From Krasilnikovozyma curviuscula (taxonomy: Eukaryota > Basidiomycota > Tremellomycetes > Cystofilobasidiales > Mrakiaceae), in contig MVAQ01000006.1 in NCBI GenBank assembly GCA_014825775.1, forward strand, positions 124,001-188,000: DNA of 64,000 nucleotides, in the 5' to 3' direction. The translations under genes and the position numbers were made by a program. Below are positions 1 through 12,859 of the stretch, piece by piece. The notes beneath the pieces are model-generated. The model searched no databases. It was not told the DNA's origin and saw only the letters and a program-made list of their open reading frames with translations. Position 1 is the first letter of the stretch, and each line of letters begins with the position of its first letter.

Positions 1-2532
1 AACTTGCTCTTCCTCAACCGGTCTTCAACCCCAAGCTTACCCAAATCCGAGCAACTGCTGACAACACCATTTTGGAATTGACTGACACTCAGGACTGGCA
101 AGATCTCGAACAACAATTCGTCGATACAGGATTTAAGGATAGCTCCTCCAAAGCGCCATCTCTACCCCTTCTTGTGAACGGACCACTCACCGCGTCGATT
201 GGTGAAACCTTCATCGTTGATCTGTTCGCCGAAAATCCAATCAACAGCAGCGTCACCTTGACAGACCTCACAATTGTTTTATCATCATCTCTGAATCCTT
301 CTGAAGAAGTAACATTCAAGGTTGAGAAATTCAGTGAGGTCGAACTGGAGCCACAGGAGAGACGGCAGGTGAGAATCTTTTCGCCGCTCTTGGCTTACTG
401 TTCCAAAACTAATCCAAATCAATCATCAGATTTCCTTCGAAGTGGTTTCTTCCGCTCACCAAACTCTCACCGTCACCCACGCTGTATTCAAGTTCCAGAA
501 CCTCTTACCGTGTCGTCAGACGCTGGAACGCAGAGGAAAACGTCTCCACACTACCAAAGAGCAAAGACTTACCCCAACCTATGCAATCGACAAGTCACTC
601 TCTATCAAAATCATCACACCGCGTCCTCACCTTCGAGTGACGTACGACTCTGTTCCATCCATACTCGGACAAGGGGAGACGCTTGTAGCCCAGCTACAAT
701 TTACCAATACTGGGCTTGCTCCTCTTAAAAACCTTCAGTTGATGACAGATTATCCTAGCTTCTTATTTCCTAGTGATGAAGAGGGTTCAACGCTTGCAGT
801 TGAAGAGCGTGAGTGTGGATGCCTCCTGCACGTCTATCCGTTCGCTAACCTGGCATCGATTCTCAGTTGTCTACTCGCCGTCCCAATCACCTCCATCTAG
901 CTTCAAAATACCCAATCACATCGGTACTAATACCCCATTTGTTATACCCATCCCCAACCAGACCCTCGCTCCTTCACTCAGCCAATCATTCAAGATGATC
1001 TGTCACGGCCATCTTCCTGGAATGCATCAAATTAAACTCTTGCTTGTCTACCAAGGAGAAGATGACCATTACTATGCAACTCCCGGCCTGCATTCCATCC
1101 TTGTAGAACCTATTCTATCGCTCTCAATCTTCTCTCAACCCAGCACGTCGAGTCCAGGAACCTACTTGATGGATTTAGAGGTGAGGCTGTGATAGTTGAC
1201 TGTGTCTATCATTCACACTGACTATATTCCTTCTGTAGTTGACCAACCTCCAAGAATCCGATGTCAGAGTCACATCTGTTTCAGCTCTCAGCTCCATCTG
1301 GTGCATATCACCGACTCCTTTGGAAATGTGGGTCTCATTCAGTTTTTCTTCTTCGAGACATGCTCTCTAATGAATATGCCTCGTGCACTCTACCTCAGCC
1401 CTTTCACTTCAGACCTTAGCCCACACAGTACAAGCAGAACGTTCGTATCAGTGTCAGAGCAACTACGCGACATGAGTCGTCTCATCGACTTCACTAGTAA
1501 AAAACTTCAAAGCGTTCTCACCGGTGAATCCATACAAGATACACTTCCAGAAGACTTAGTGGTCTTGCAGAGTAGCAGAAGGCTTGATGGGAATCCGACC
1601 ATCGACCTGGCTTCCAAAGCGCTCCTCCCAATCATCCTTCGCGGTCGCCAGAACAACCGTCGTCAGGAACTCATCTCTCAATACCCTCTCATCACTGCAT
1701 CGAAGCTACCATACATCTTCCCTCTGTTCAACGTGAACGACATAGACATCGTTGTGTTCTGGGAGATACCATCAACCAAACGAACCGGTCATCTGCTGCT
1801 GAGCGGGACGAACCTTGGTCCCCGAAGCTCAATCATTCCAGTGTCCTTCGGGAAAGGTGCATCTGGTGTCAGAGCAATGTTCGAAGAGACCGCCAACATT
1901 AAAGCTGCATTGTTGTCGAGTGTCGTCTATGGGCCAGATAACGTTGATGAGGATCCCGTCCAAGTGACGTTGAGTGTGGAGCGAAAGATACGGCATAACT
2001 TCTCAGAGGGGTGAGTATTCTTGAATGTCACAACAAATCTGGATGCTGACTTTGTGATCATTCTAGATCGTGCACTGTCCCAGCCATGCTCGCTCTGAGT
2101 AACGCGTCGCCTGTCGATTACTGTCGAGTGATACTCAAACTACAACCCAATAATCAACAACAGTTCGTAGTTTGCTTTCAATGTAAACCGTCTCCTTGTT
2201 GTTCTGACCCCAATAAGCTACTTTCGAACAGAAACAACTTCCACCTCCCAGTCGCGTCTTTCACAGGACTCCTCATATCAGAATTTATCCTGAGTCCATC
2301 CTCAAATACACATCTTCAGACATTCGTAACTGTTCCTCGCTCAGGATCCTACCAGATAGCCAACTGGGAAACTGTTCTTGAGACAGGAGCGGTTGAAGAC
2401 GGCGTCTTCGTACCCAAAGCGACTTTCAGAGCACTGTCAAATCAGCGTCAGTTGATCGAGGTGGCTGATGATATCGAAGTTGATCAGCAAGCAGATTATT
2501 CTAGACCGGCATTGGTTTCCGTAGCAAAATAG
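1..2532 (+). CDS. TRS85: TRAPP III subunit Trs85/TRAPPC8, C-terminal part (5' end outside window)
   Basis: The gene enters from the left edge already in frame, so only about the last 700 residues are present. Exons read about 1-366, 430-807, 867-1180, 1239-1327, 1399-2010 and 2067-2532, joined by introns with gtgag-type donors; a short extra intron near 2168-2230 is possible because that stretch reads poorly. The protein shows successive immunoglobulin-like beta segments typical of the TRAPPC8 C-terminal half: an 'SIGETFIVDLFAENP' segment, a 'TNTGLAPLKNLQL' segment and a 'HGHLPGMHQIKLLLVY' segment. TRAPPC8/Trs85 is the TRAPP III-specific subunit that directs the Ypt1/Rab1 exchange complex to autophagic and early secretory membranes. 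The assignment rests on remembered family pattern, not a search; other TRAPP II beta-sandwich subunits (Trs130/TRAPPC10) are the main alternative. Confidence 0.72.
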
Positions 2533-2720
2533 AGGTTGTTCACTGTTGTACGTATCTCATGCACATGCTCTTTTCTAGAGTGCAAGATGATCGGCTGTAG
2601 GTTTCTTGGGCACTAATGCATACTGCAAAAATTAGATTACATATTTGTAGTTCAGACTGTCCTTGTCGTGATGAATAATTCTGCTAGAAACGAAACGTAG
2701 AAACAAGCAAGATAGCTCAA

Positions 2721-5401
2721 CTAAGCAATAAAAACAATGATACTTGCGAGGAAAGCTAGCGACGAAATAGGAACAACCAAGTTGTTCGCTGCGGATATTT
2801 GGGTGGATGATGATGCAGCTATGTTGGCGGGAGCAGCAGATCCTGATGCGAGAACGGACACCATCACGGTGCTGGCGCCCTGAGTGATCGTGCGCGACCC
2901 GCTGGTGATGGTGGTTGCGGGAACCACGCTCTGTTTCATCGATCCAGAGACGACGGGAGTAGCCGTTGCAGCACCTGACGAGGCTGTTGCACCTGAAACA
3001 AAATGAGCAGATGAGCTTGATGCGCTAATGGATCACTGTGGGTAGACTTACTGGAAGAGTTACCGGGAGAGGTGATGGACGACGCATCTTCCTTGATGAA
3101 AGCAGCTGCTCGCTCTGCGAGACCGTACAGGACAGTCATGAGGTGAGACGAAACCTGGACAGGCAGAACAGAGGCCTACAAAGAAAGTGGTGAGAGCTTG
3201 TCTTAGCAATGAGTCTACACACAGAGCTTACATCAACAACTCTCAGGTTGGAGACACCGTAAAGTCGATAACGTGTGTCCACAGCTCCTCCAAACTCTTG
3301 AGACATCATGGCAGCAGTTCCAACTAGTATGGAAACTGTGGTCAGCGAAAACGTTGATGCTAAGGGATCCAGGAAAACACGAACTTGGGTGCCAGTTACT
3401 TCTGTAATTCTTCTCCACCCAGTTCGACCAGTCCTCAGTAGTGTCACCAACCGACGAACCAGGTGTCGTCTCACCACTGACCCCAGCATTGAGAGGAGCA
3501 GTGTTAGACACGGTTCGTGTCCATTTGGAGACCAGAGCTTGAGCGGTAAGATCGATTGTCGCAGAGAGATATCGTGGATTTATGTTGATGTTGTTACCCG
3601 CGTAAGGAGAATTGCTCGTCACTTGAACAGAGCCTCGGGAGTATGGCAATAAGAACCAAGAATCGTACCCAAGAACGTTGGAGTCTGTAAAGGAGATCTG
3701 TCATCGAGTTGCAAAATGTGGAGAAAAGGAAAACATAGCGTACAGGTATAATCGAACGATTCCGCTATCGCTGCTTCTTTGTTGAGGATCCAATCAGATT
3801 GCATATCAAGGATGCGCTTCAAAGCAGTCTGGTTGGTGAAAGCTTGGTTGATGACGGCATCCTCAGCCCAAGACTCAGTACCATTGACGAGCATCGCGTT
3901 GTAAGTTGCGAGGTCTTGACCCGAGAAGAGATCCTTGTATCGAGGGAACAAGACGACTTGCCCACCTCCTCGAGTGATATTGAAGGTGAAGTCAGTAGTC
4001 GTAGTTGTCTGATCAATGAGATTTTGACCAATGGGTGACTCTAGTCGCTGAGTGATTCCAGCGTCGGAGAGGGCTTTAGCAGGACCGATGCCGGAGACTA
4101 TTCAAGAAAGAAAGAAAAAAATTGAGAAACTTTCTACGTATGCTCAAGAACATCGAGCTCACATTGAAGAATAGCTGGAGTCTTTAAAGCCCCTGCCGCC
4201 ATGATGACTTCCTTTCTGCACGAGACAGAGTAGACGTTGCCATCAGAGAATTGGAACTCGACGCCAGTCGCAGCCAGAGATGACGAGTTTGAGAGAATAA
4301 CTTTTCCAGCAACAGTCTCAGGGAGAACTTGTAAGTTAGTTCGGGCTATGGGGGCGACACCATTTCCGTCAGCGTTCAGGTACGCCCAGAAGGCATCACT
4401 GCGTCTCGCTAAAGTGCTTGTTGCGTTGTATCTAGTGTTTTGCACAGGACCAGCTCCAGCAGGCGATCCACATGTCAAGTCACTGCACTCATTCATAGTT
4501 GCGTATCAGCCATCTCCGATGTCTCCAGTATCGTGGTGACCAAGAGATACTCACCCAGCGTAAGGAAGACCTAGGTTCTGAACAGTAGTATTCATGGCTA
4601 TTTCCATTGCAGCGGGAGACACCGTGGGGTCGTATTCGGTCTCGACAAAACCCGACTCTCCGTGGCAGGCCGAGTTCCAAGTCAGGTAGCTGTTGGACGG
4701 TCCAGTAGCGCTCTCAGCCATCAGCATGTATGGTTGCAGAGAGTCCCAGTTGAGTCCATCATTTCCGAGGGTTTCGAGAGCATCCTGAAAGAGAGGGTAT
4801 TTATAAGCGCGGCCACAACAATAAGAAAAAATGCTCTCACAATCTGGAAACTGTGAGGCTTTGTCCAAGCTAGTCCATTAATGAGAGTACTGCCTCCCAG
4901 TCCTAAGAGCGTGTGTGATTTGCATGCGATGAAGACGTCAGACCTGTGGGGAAAAGGAAAGGGGACAACAAATGCACGCACGCACCTTTTCCTGATCGCA
5001 TTGTGATTGCGCTACCCCCGATCAACTGCTGAGTAGTCTGATATGCCCAATCCACCGATGTACCAAAGGTAGACTGGTATGAAGTAGCATCAAACACTCC
5101 ACTGTTTCCTTCCTCGTTCGTTCCGGCCTCGAGTAACAAGACTGCCGGTGGAAAAAGAAAGATCTTCAGTACAATTTCTGTGATCCCAAAACCTCGCTGA
5201 CTTCAATTTACCATTTACTGAAGAGTCTTCGCTCAGACGAGAAGCCAGTACCGACCCTGCTAGACCACCACCACAAATAATATAGTCCCATTGTGTCGAC
5301 ATTACATTTGAGGGGAGGGACGCTCGCTTTTGGGTGGGAACTGCCTGGACGAAAGTCCTGCTAAGTAGAAGAGCTGCTGCTATCTCCGTTGAATACTTCA
5401 T
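2721..5401 (-). CDS. Secreted GMC (glucose-methanol-choline) oxidoreductase, probably GPI-anchored
   Basis: This is an FAD-dependent alcohol/sugar oxidase or dehydrogenase of the AA3_2 type, acting outside the cell. The chosen start (ATG 5401) gives a signal peptide (MKYSTEIAAALLLSRTFVQA). Next come the dinucleotide-binding motif IICGGGLAGSVLASRL, GMC signature 1 (GLGGSTLINGLAW), signature 2 (AAGALKTPAIL, split by an intron, then SGIGPAKAL) and the C-terminal active-site block. That block is rebuilt across an intron as NWHP-IGTAAMM, then RVVD-ASVLPVQVSSHL, which supplies the His-His catalytic pair. About ten short introns interrupt it. Unusually, the protein continues past the catalytic domain with a Ser/Thr-rich stalk and a final hydrophobic segment (VPISSLAFLASIIVFIA) ending at the stop, a typical GPI-anchor signal. 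Substrate cannot be told from sequence; aryl-alcohol or glucose are the usual choices. Confidence 0.88.
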
Positions 5402-5861
5402 GTTTGGTTGAATGGATGCCAATGGAATCAAAGGTAAACTCTGAGAAAAATGACGAAGGTACCTTTTTGCCGCTGTCACTTGGTCCCAGCGCCACGCGGT
5501 AGGATCCGTGATGCTGTGCTCGGGGTCTCACTTTATTTTCCGGGTCCTCACCGAAGAGCAATTCACGATCGCACATAGGAGGAGCATGAGACTCTCGATG
5601 AACCCACCCAGTGTATTCAAACCAAAGAAGGTTCGGTTGGAAAATAAAGGCGGCTGTCGCTCTCTGTTCCCTTGCAAAGAATCAGATAGTAGGCCAGAGA
5701 TGCGAGTACAAAACAGAACTACCATACAAGGATGACAATAGAGTAGAACAAGTGAGCATATGAGGAATTAATGAAAGACGTGAACGCCATCTAGTGACCA
5801 TGATTGGGTCGTCGTAAGTATTACCTCGTTGAAAGAACAACGACCGGCCTATCAATATCTC
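5402..5861. other. Intergenic: GMC oxidoreductase promoter and CorA 3' flank
   Basis: These 460 bases separate two genes on the minus strand. The right end is the 3' flank of the magnesium transporter and the left end should hold the promoter of the GMC oxidoreductase. Open frames here are short and overlap each other on both strands; none looks coding. I see no clear TATA box. Confidence 0.5.
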
Positions 5862-8678
5862 TACGATCTCTTGAAAAATCGAAGAGTAGCAAATCCTCCC
5901 ACCAGAGCAAACGCAATGAGCACTCCAACAATTCCAAAGAACCAGTGAAGATTTTCGACTCCTTGGCCGGGAACGTTGACGTTCTGTGGATAATGGCGAA
6001 ACAATCAGCCGGGCGCCCAGTTATTGAAGAAATGTAGACTTACCATTCCCCACAGACCAGTGACCAAGTTCATTGGAATGAGAATCGTACCGAGAGCTGT
6101 CAGACGAGATAAAACGTCGTTTATTTGGTTGTTTGCATCCGTCATTTCGATGGATATCTAAAGCAGACATGAGCAGGGTCAGTTTCCAAATTAGCTTCTA
6201 CGTAGAAGTAGTAGGCTGACCTGGGCGAGATAATTGGAGTGCGATCGAGACAGAATCTTCTCATAATGATTTAAGTTTTGAGTCATGGTGATCAAGTGAT
6301 CCTACGGGTTGAGTGCATTTTCCAGCGTGAGGGCTTTGACAAAAGACACGTATTCCGAAAGACGCTCACCTGGATATCAGAAAGATAGAGACCGATATCG
6401 GATTTGGGTGCGACGCTCCAGTTCTCGTTGCATCGCTTGGCTAGACCTTTGACTACATCGGCCTTGTTGCCCATCAATCTGGAAGAGAAACCAATTGTTG
6501 GAAACAACCAAGTAAAGGTCACAATAATACATCTAATTACATACCTGAGCAGACCCATGACCTTCTTGCGGCAAGTACCGATTCTGACAAAGATAAGCGC
6601 GTTGTTTAGTACGGGAACTTCTGAGGAATGCCATCAAACTAACCTTCGCAACATATCGCTCTGCTCAGTCTCCTTCAAAATCAGTACCAACTCGTCAATG
6701 TTGTCGACCTCATATTCGATACTCTGGATCAGCGGACCAAAGGCATCGGTAATGTCATCAATGAGGGCATAACTGATCCAGTCACTCGTGACCGAGATGT
6801 AATCTTTGAGCTGCTTGATACGTCTCCTGACGTTTTGTGGGTGGGGTGTACCTCTGAAGTGGAATGACAGCGTGCCTTCGCGGAAAACGATAATATACAT
6901 GTTGAGGGGTTCGAGGTACGTTTGGGAGTATGGGTCCTGGTCAAAAGATCGGAAACAGACCAGATAATAGTTTCGGAAAAGTTCAATTTTCTCCCGGATT
7001 TCTTCCATTTGGATATCCTCTGTCGTGAGGGGATGGATGCCAAAGACCTGCGCGTTCCAAAGAAAAAAAATAAACCTCGGTCACTCATTTTGAGAGCATA
7101 AGGCAACCATGCTTACCTTACTCAAGAGAGACATCTCTTCATCTGTCGGACAAAGGACATCGAGCCACCATGTGGAGCTCTCCGGGTCTGTTTTAGTTTC
7201 AGTGCCGCTGGCATGGGCACTAAATCCACCTTGGCTGCTCGTCAAGTTCTTCATGCCAGTGGTCTTGAGCAAATCAGTTGGAACAGCAGATGCTCCGTTT
7301 CCATTTCCAACAGGAGTTCCCGCACCAGAATCGTTCCTCACAGACTCGACGTCAGCGGCTCCGTTCCTTCCCGTGAACAATTCTTCGAAAGTCTGACCGT
7401 CGGCAGGGAGCTCTGCAAGAGATCTGGCGTGAATAGTGGCAGGAAGGGCGTTGGAATAGAAAGAGAACCTATACGGTCGGTCTCCAGAACCAGACTCTTG
7501 ACGAGGTTGAAGTTGAGGTGGGATGTTTGGGTTGAAGTCTTGTGATGCGGCGGAGCCAGTAGAGAACTCAGTTTTCATGAAGTTGGCACCATTGCTACCA
7601 CTACCTTCAAACAGAGCAAGTTTACCCTGTCTTCGGGAGTGTGGGACTGGGTTCGAGTGAGAGAGCTTCCTCTGGCGTCGTCTAACAAAGGCAGGTGGGT
7701 CGTCCCTGTTGGATGGCAAGTCGTCGGTAGCGAACTTCAAGTGTGGTGATCCGACGTCCAGAGAGCTGTGGAGCGAGAAAGGAGCTCCTCCTTCGGTAAA
7801 TGGTGATTCTTCAACATCAACGCTCTGCTGAGCTGGCCGTGGCATCGTTGGAACAGTACCACCACCCAAGGCAATCTTCTCCGTCCTAGCCCACTCCTCC
7901 AATCCTGAGTAGTCAAATGTATTTTTGCCACTGAATCCACCCTGCATCATCATCAAGGTGTTGGCGTTCATCGAGTGCGTATCGCTACCCAACAAATGGT
8001 CATCCTCTTCTCCTACCCCACCAAGCGCATAATCTGAAATTACGGCAGCAGCAGTTCCAGAATCGGATCCAAGTTCAAGACCATGCTCTTCGGCTAACTC
8101 GTGGAAGGATCTATGGCCTCTCGCACGGGACATCTCAGCTTCTTCAGCGTCAGAGAGCATTGGGAAGTGAGGATCTTCTTCCTCCTGGGCACCTGAAGAA
8201 CCATGTCGGGAGATACCAGAGTTATTGTGGTCTAGGCCCCTGATATTATTTGACGAAGTTGAGGAGTACTGGCGATGGACATGCGGGAGGGAGTGTTCCA
8301 ACGAGGGAGAAATGTGGGACCCTCCAGTAAACGATATCGAGCCAGACCTAGCTCGAGCTGAAAATATGCAGAATTACACGAACTATATCAGCAAGCAGGT
8401 TTATTATCCACCGAGGAACGATGACCAGTTCAGCTTGAGCTCAATCTCCCGATGCTTTGTTGAAAATTTCGCTGCAGCTGCCCTCCCTGCGTCACTTCGA
8501 GGCGACCTGAGGCAGGAATCTCGATAAGCAAAGACTCACACAGTGCGAAGGCTGACTCCAGATCCTGTGTCTTCTGCCTCTCCCTGGCATCGATTTCGTT
8601 GGGGTTATATGGCCTGGTTGGACTGGTTGGGATCAGGCGAGGAGAAACCTGGTCGGTTGGCGTGCTTGAGGAAGGCAT
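5862..8678 (-). CDS. CorA-family magnesium transporter, Alr1/Mnr2 type
   Basis: The protein imports or redistributes Mg2+ across the plasma or vacuolar membrane. Its long N-terminal half (about 400 residues) is Ser/Asn-rich and acidic, as in fungal Alr1/Mnr2. The CorA core follows: an EDI/QMEE-like helix start (MEEIREKIELFRNYYLVCF), the long helix (DEIDNIDELVLILKE-like, about 6650-6720) and two C-terminal membrane spans. The signature GMN is split by an intron: exon end ...VTGLWGM, next exon NVNVPGQGVENLHWFFG. It ends FFKRS at 5862. The first exon begins at ATG 8678 (MPSSSTPTDQ) and joins the main exon through an intron with donor gtgagtc at 8539. The frame stays open further upstream of this ATG, so a longer N-terminus is possible. 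Whether it is the plasma-membrane (Alr1) or vacuolar (Mnr2) form cannot be decided here. Confidence 0.88.
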
Positions 8679-9285
8679 CCTCCCTGGTTGGTTTGCTGAT
8701 TCGAAAAGGGGATTATGTGGAAGCAGCTTCAATGGGCTGAAGTAGGTAGAGGCCGGAAAGTTGTCTACATCCAGGTGCGAAACGGTGGGGCAGATTCCAG
8801 AGTAAGAGAACGTTGTCGAGGGGCAACCCAGTATCAAAATCAAATCAAGCAAAAGTTTGGCAATTTTTTTTCGCTTTCGCTTTTGCTGAGCACAAAATGG
8901 CATCTTTAGAGTTGTACAGCTTTGGTATATCCTAAGAGAATATGAAAGAGATTCGACAATGACCATATATATTAAATGATAGAAAAGCGACAACGGGCTC
9001 TTGGAGCGAGAGGCACGTTCGCTGCGATCCGCCTTGGACATTTCGAGCCCTTAGATAACATATCAACCAAAAGCAACTCTAAGATATCCCCATTTCGAGG
9101 TCATATCAGGAATCGTAGCGCTCAAGAGTAGATGTCGGTGACGTCCCTGGTTGGTTGCGGTGGCCCTGCCGTCGCACAGTTTGTACACTGCAACGTGCTT
9201 TGAGCTGCTTCAAGATGACAGGTTGTTCATACAACACTCTTGAAAATACAACCAAAAATGGATGATCACACGACATCGGATACCT
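8679..9285. other. Intergenic: CorA transporter 5' region and VPS36 3' flank
   Basis: About 600 bases between two minus-strand genes. The part next to 8679 is open in the transporter frame for another hundred codons, but it lacks a convincing start and is rich in Lys/Arg/Ser, so I treat it as leader sequence. No other gene is visible. Confidence 0.45.
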
Positions 9286-11364
9286 TCATCTGTTTGACGG
9301 ATTCAGCTCGACCCACTGGCAGCGCAGAATCTCGTTCGAGAACCACTTTTCACCTCCACCACCCCCGCCTTTATCCTGTTCGTCTCTGACCACACCATTT
9401 TCTCTCTCAACAGCTCTAAGCATCTCCCTGACCAACGCGACTGAAACGCCTTCTTTCACCGCCAAGTCAATTGTGCCGATTCCTTCAATCGGCACGTCGA
9501 CAGACTCCTTGCCGATGTTATTGCTGAGGCCTGATAGCAGAGTGAAAAGCCGCGACGTGAATGACTGATGTGAGAACTCAGGTGTGTGTAAGATGCATAA
9601 CCCTGATGGTTCAAACTCTCGAAAGGAGATCGGTGGAGAGGTGTGCTGGGCGAGCAGCGGCGCAACTAGTCGCAATGCCTTTGGTGGAACGAGAGCGACA
9701 CCTCTAGCTCGATTCCAGATGCAGTAGACTTCATCCAACCCAATAATCCCTTTCTTTCCACTTTGAGGTGAAGCGGTAGAGGACGAGAGTGAAGATGACG
9801 ATAAAGGGCTCATGATTTTATCGAGGAGCGACCCAAGTTCCTTGGCTAGGGACTGGAGATATGCGGCATCAGATGACGCCATATCTGCTGTTACAGCTGG
9901 TGATGGTAGACCCAGTTGGACCAGCGAGCTGAAGACGACGTTTTCTGATTCCTCCAAGTTAGACCGATCATCTGCTGAAGTTGACGCCAACTTCTGTTGC
10001 GCAATCTTTTCACTTAGAGACAGTGCAAGGGTGACCTAAATAAATTGTATTAGAGAGGGAATTGAACCAAAGAACAAGTTGCGAGGCTTACCATCTCCTT
10101 GCCTTTCTTCATCAAACTGTCCAAGTCTTTCAGTGACGTTTCCATTTGAGTTGTTCGCGAATCAGAGCTCTGAGATATCGAGTTCAAGACAGCATCTATT
10201 GGAACGGACGTCACCGAGATCAGTCCCAATAAAATCTTTCCTAAAATCGAGCAGGCTTATCGAAGCGGCACTCACTGATTCCCACACCGCTATCAACCCC
10301 ATCTCCACCAGATCCCACAATTTTCTTCCTGTTCAAAAGCAGTACTTCTGCCGTCGTCATCCCAGAATTCCACTCTTTTCTGCTCAACGCATTCTTTAGT
10401 GCAGCGTAAAACTCCTTGTCGCCTCCTTTCCGGAACGACAACTTCACGGTTGCAGCTTTGGGCGGAGCTGCTTTGGAGGTCAAAGAGGATGAGGTAATTG
10501 TTGATGACAACTGTTGTGATTTGGGAGAGGGCAGTGTTGTAGAGCATATCTCGCACGTCGAGAGAAGTAGCGAATTGTGAAAGGTGCAGCTGGGACATTC
10601 GATGTAGTCCTTCTTTATAACCAGTGGATCAAGGTCGTCCATCGAATTCCTCCGCGATCCAGATGATATTGTTTCATGCAGTGGGGCTGGTGCTGGCGAG
10701 TTAACCCTGGGCGGTGTAGCTGCCACAGAGTCGGAACTTAGTGATCGCAAAACACCGCACATCTGACACTTGATTAAGAGGGGAGATTGGCCAGGAGGCG
10801 CCGGTGGATTTGAAAACGCGCATAGATTACACGTCCATCGATCACCAAAGACTGGAGTTGAAGTCGCTGTGCTGTTGTTGCTGCTATTGGTACTTTTAGT
10901 AGATGCTGAAATGGAATCGGAAGGGGTCGGGCTGAGGCCCAAGGTAACTTTGGCACTCGAAGTCAGGAACCCAGCGTAGAATTCAGTTTGGCGAACTTCA
11001 GAAAGTGCTATTGCGTGCGAAGTTTTGTGAGGATGATGGGAGGAAGAAGCTGCAGTCGAGCCGGTTGGCGTTGGAATGAGGAGAATCCGATGAGTCGTCA
11101 AATGAACCGTCATCACATCGAAAGGTGGCGGCAGCTTCGACACACTAGCATTACAACGGATAATGACAGCGACAAAAGAATCAGGGAGAAGAAAGTCTCA
11201 AGTCAGCAAACTGCGGATCCCAGTACCATAACCTGCGCCTACCCCTCGTATAACCCCACAGCCGGCCATCCTCCTGCCTTCGATAAGAGGATCTCCCCTT
11301 GGAATAGAGCAGACGATGGGTTCACTGGGGACGTGTAAGGTGGGAGGAGCGACAGGAAGTCCAT
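9286..11364 (-). CDS. VPS36: ESCRT-II subunit Vps36 with zinc fingers inserted in the GLUE domain
   Basis: Vps36 sorts ubiquitinated membrane cargo at endosomes. The start at ATG 11364 gives MDFLSLLPPYTSPVNPSSAL and a GLUE first half ending VGLYEG, then an intron, then SKLPPPFDVMTVHLTTHRIL, the GLUE strand in which TTHR is typical. Two NZF-type zinc fingers are inserted in the GLUE domain: W-T-C-x2-C ... C-x2-C (near 10780-10830) and C-P-x-C ... C-x2-C (near 10540-10600). The GLUE domain then resumes (KLSFRKGGDKEFYAAL). The C-terminal half has the paired winged-helix EAP30 fold (GLDEVYCIWNRARGVALVPP; the final block is VKEGVSVALVREMLRAVE). The double-finger insertion matches the budding-yeast arrangement and differs from the animal protein. 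It is transcribed divergently from the Yip1 gene. Confidence 0.93.
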
Positions 11365-11807
11365 GCTGTTTCCTCCCCACGGATCGATTGGCCTTAACTG
11401 GAGAGGTGTTGTTGTCTTCTACTGCCCCTCAGCAGATAATATGGCCAATGAACTGATTCTGAGTGAGGCTGAGCGTAGCCAGTGACTTTGAGGAGATATC
11501 TAGGCTGATCTAACATCGCAACAGTCGGCTCATGCGAGCAACGGGCCATAGGTCACGAAACGAAACTCACAGATCGAAGGGCTCGAAGGACACTACCCCG
11601 GTGAGTTAATTCGAATGGCAATGCTGATTAGATCCCCGTAGGGTCGGAGTCTAGTTTCTCAACATGTGTAAATGGCTGTTGGGCTGAAATCTCCAGCTGG
11701 CAGCTCGCCTCTGGCGACCATTCCCTCAAAATTAGCCCCCCTAATTTATCCCACCAAAAAAGCTGCAGCATTCTAACATCAGAATCATCATCAGCAGTAC
11801 CAAGTAG
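11365..11807. promoter_or_regulatory. Divergent promoter region VPS36 / YIP1
   Basis: These 443 bases lie head-to-head between the Vps36 and Yip1 start codons and must contain both promoters. I see no strong TATA box or clear repeated operator. The positional argument is the only evidence. Confidence 0.5.
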
Positions 11808-12859
11808 ATGTCGCATCTGTTCCCACCCCAGCAGCCCCAGGGAGGCTCATCAGGAGGGGCTTACTCTTCATCCAACCCATACGGAGGAGCGCCAGACAGC
11901 CTGGCCTTCTTCTCGTCAGGCAGCAGCTCACCTTCAGGTTACTATGCCCCTTCTGGATCCTCACCTGGCTTTGTATCGGGCTCCATGAACGGTGGTGGGG
12001 TAGGAGGTCGAGTAGGAGGAGGAGGGGTTGCCAGCGGACGAATGGTTGGCGAAGGGAGATGGTGGGAGGCTTTTGGGACAGGTGGATTTGAAGGTGAAGA
12101 TCCTCTACTGGAAGGTTAGTCTCGATATGCTTCCTTTCTTATCGCGGACTTGTTTCCCCTGTCAAGAAGCTGGCGTCCTGATTTGTATAAAAAACCTAAA
12201 CTGCGTCCTTCAGAGCTCGGTATCAACCCTTCTCATATCCTCTCAAAAACACTTACCGTCCTGAATCCCATCAAAAAGCCCGAAGAAACTATCATGGATG
12301 ATGCTGATTTAGCTGGTCCAGCCATATTCTGTCTCCTGTTTGGTTTCGTTCTTTTGCTCGTGAGTTTCCCCTTCTAAGTGGTACATCTTATCTTCAAATA
12401 GCTAATGTATACTTCAACAATTTGCTAACAAGTCTGGGAAACCGCAATTCTCATACATCTACACGGTGGCCTTGCTGGGAACATTCCTCATCCACCAGCT
12501 GCTAAACTTGATGTCGCCAAACGGGCTGGACGCCTATAGGACAGCTTCAGTGCTTGGATACTGCTTACTGCCGATGGTTGGACTGGGAAGTATTGGAATG
12601 GGTGTTGGTATGGAGTGAGTATCAACAATCCTCTCATGTGGGCTTTCGGACGCTAAAGCTTCTCTCGTCCAGCCGACCGCTAGGTTACCTACTGTCGAGT
12701 ATCTCTATCCTCTGGTGTACCTACTCAGCCAGTGGAATCTTTGTAGCAGTCTTGAGGATGTCAGATCAGAGGTTCTTGGTTGCGTACCCTGTCGGTCTCT
12801 TTTATGGTTGCTTCGCCTTGTTTTCTGTGTTTGAAGTTGGAACAGGGACCAGGAGGTAG
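11808..12859 (+). CDS. YIP1: Yip1-family Golgi/ER membrane protein (YIPF5-like)
   Basis: Yip1 binds Ypt/Rab GTPases and supports COPII vesicle formation. The N-terminus (MSHLFPPQQPQGGSSGGAYS) is Gly/Ser/Pro-rich and cytosolic. The conserved block follows: DPLLEG joined over an intron to ELGINPSHILSKTLTVLNP, then IMDDADLAGPAIFCLLFGF, the first of about five membrane spans. Later exons give SVLGYCLLPMVGLGS and the final spans (RFLVAYPVGLFYGCFALFSV). Four or so short introns are present; junctions fall after 12115, around 12360-12430 and around 12614-12670. Length of about 300 residues fits the family. The gene lies head-to-head with Vps36, another membrane-traffic gene, although shared control is only a possibility. 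Confidence 0.92.
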
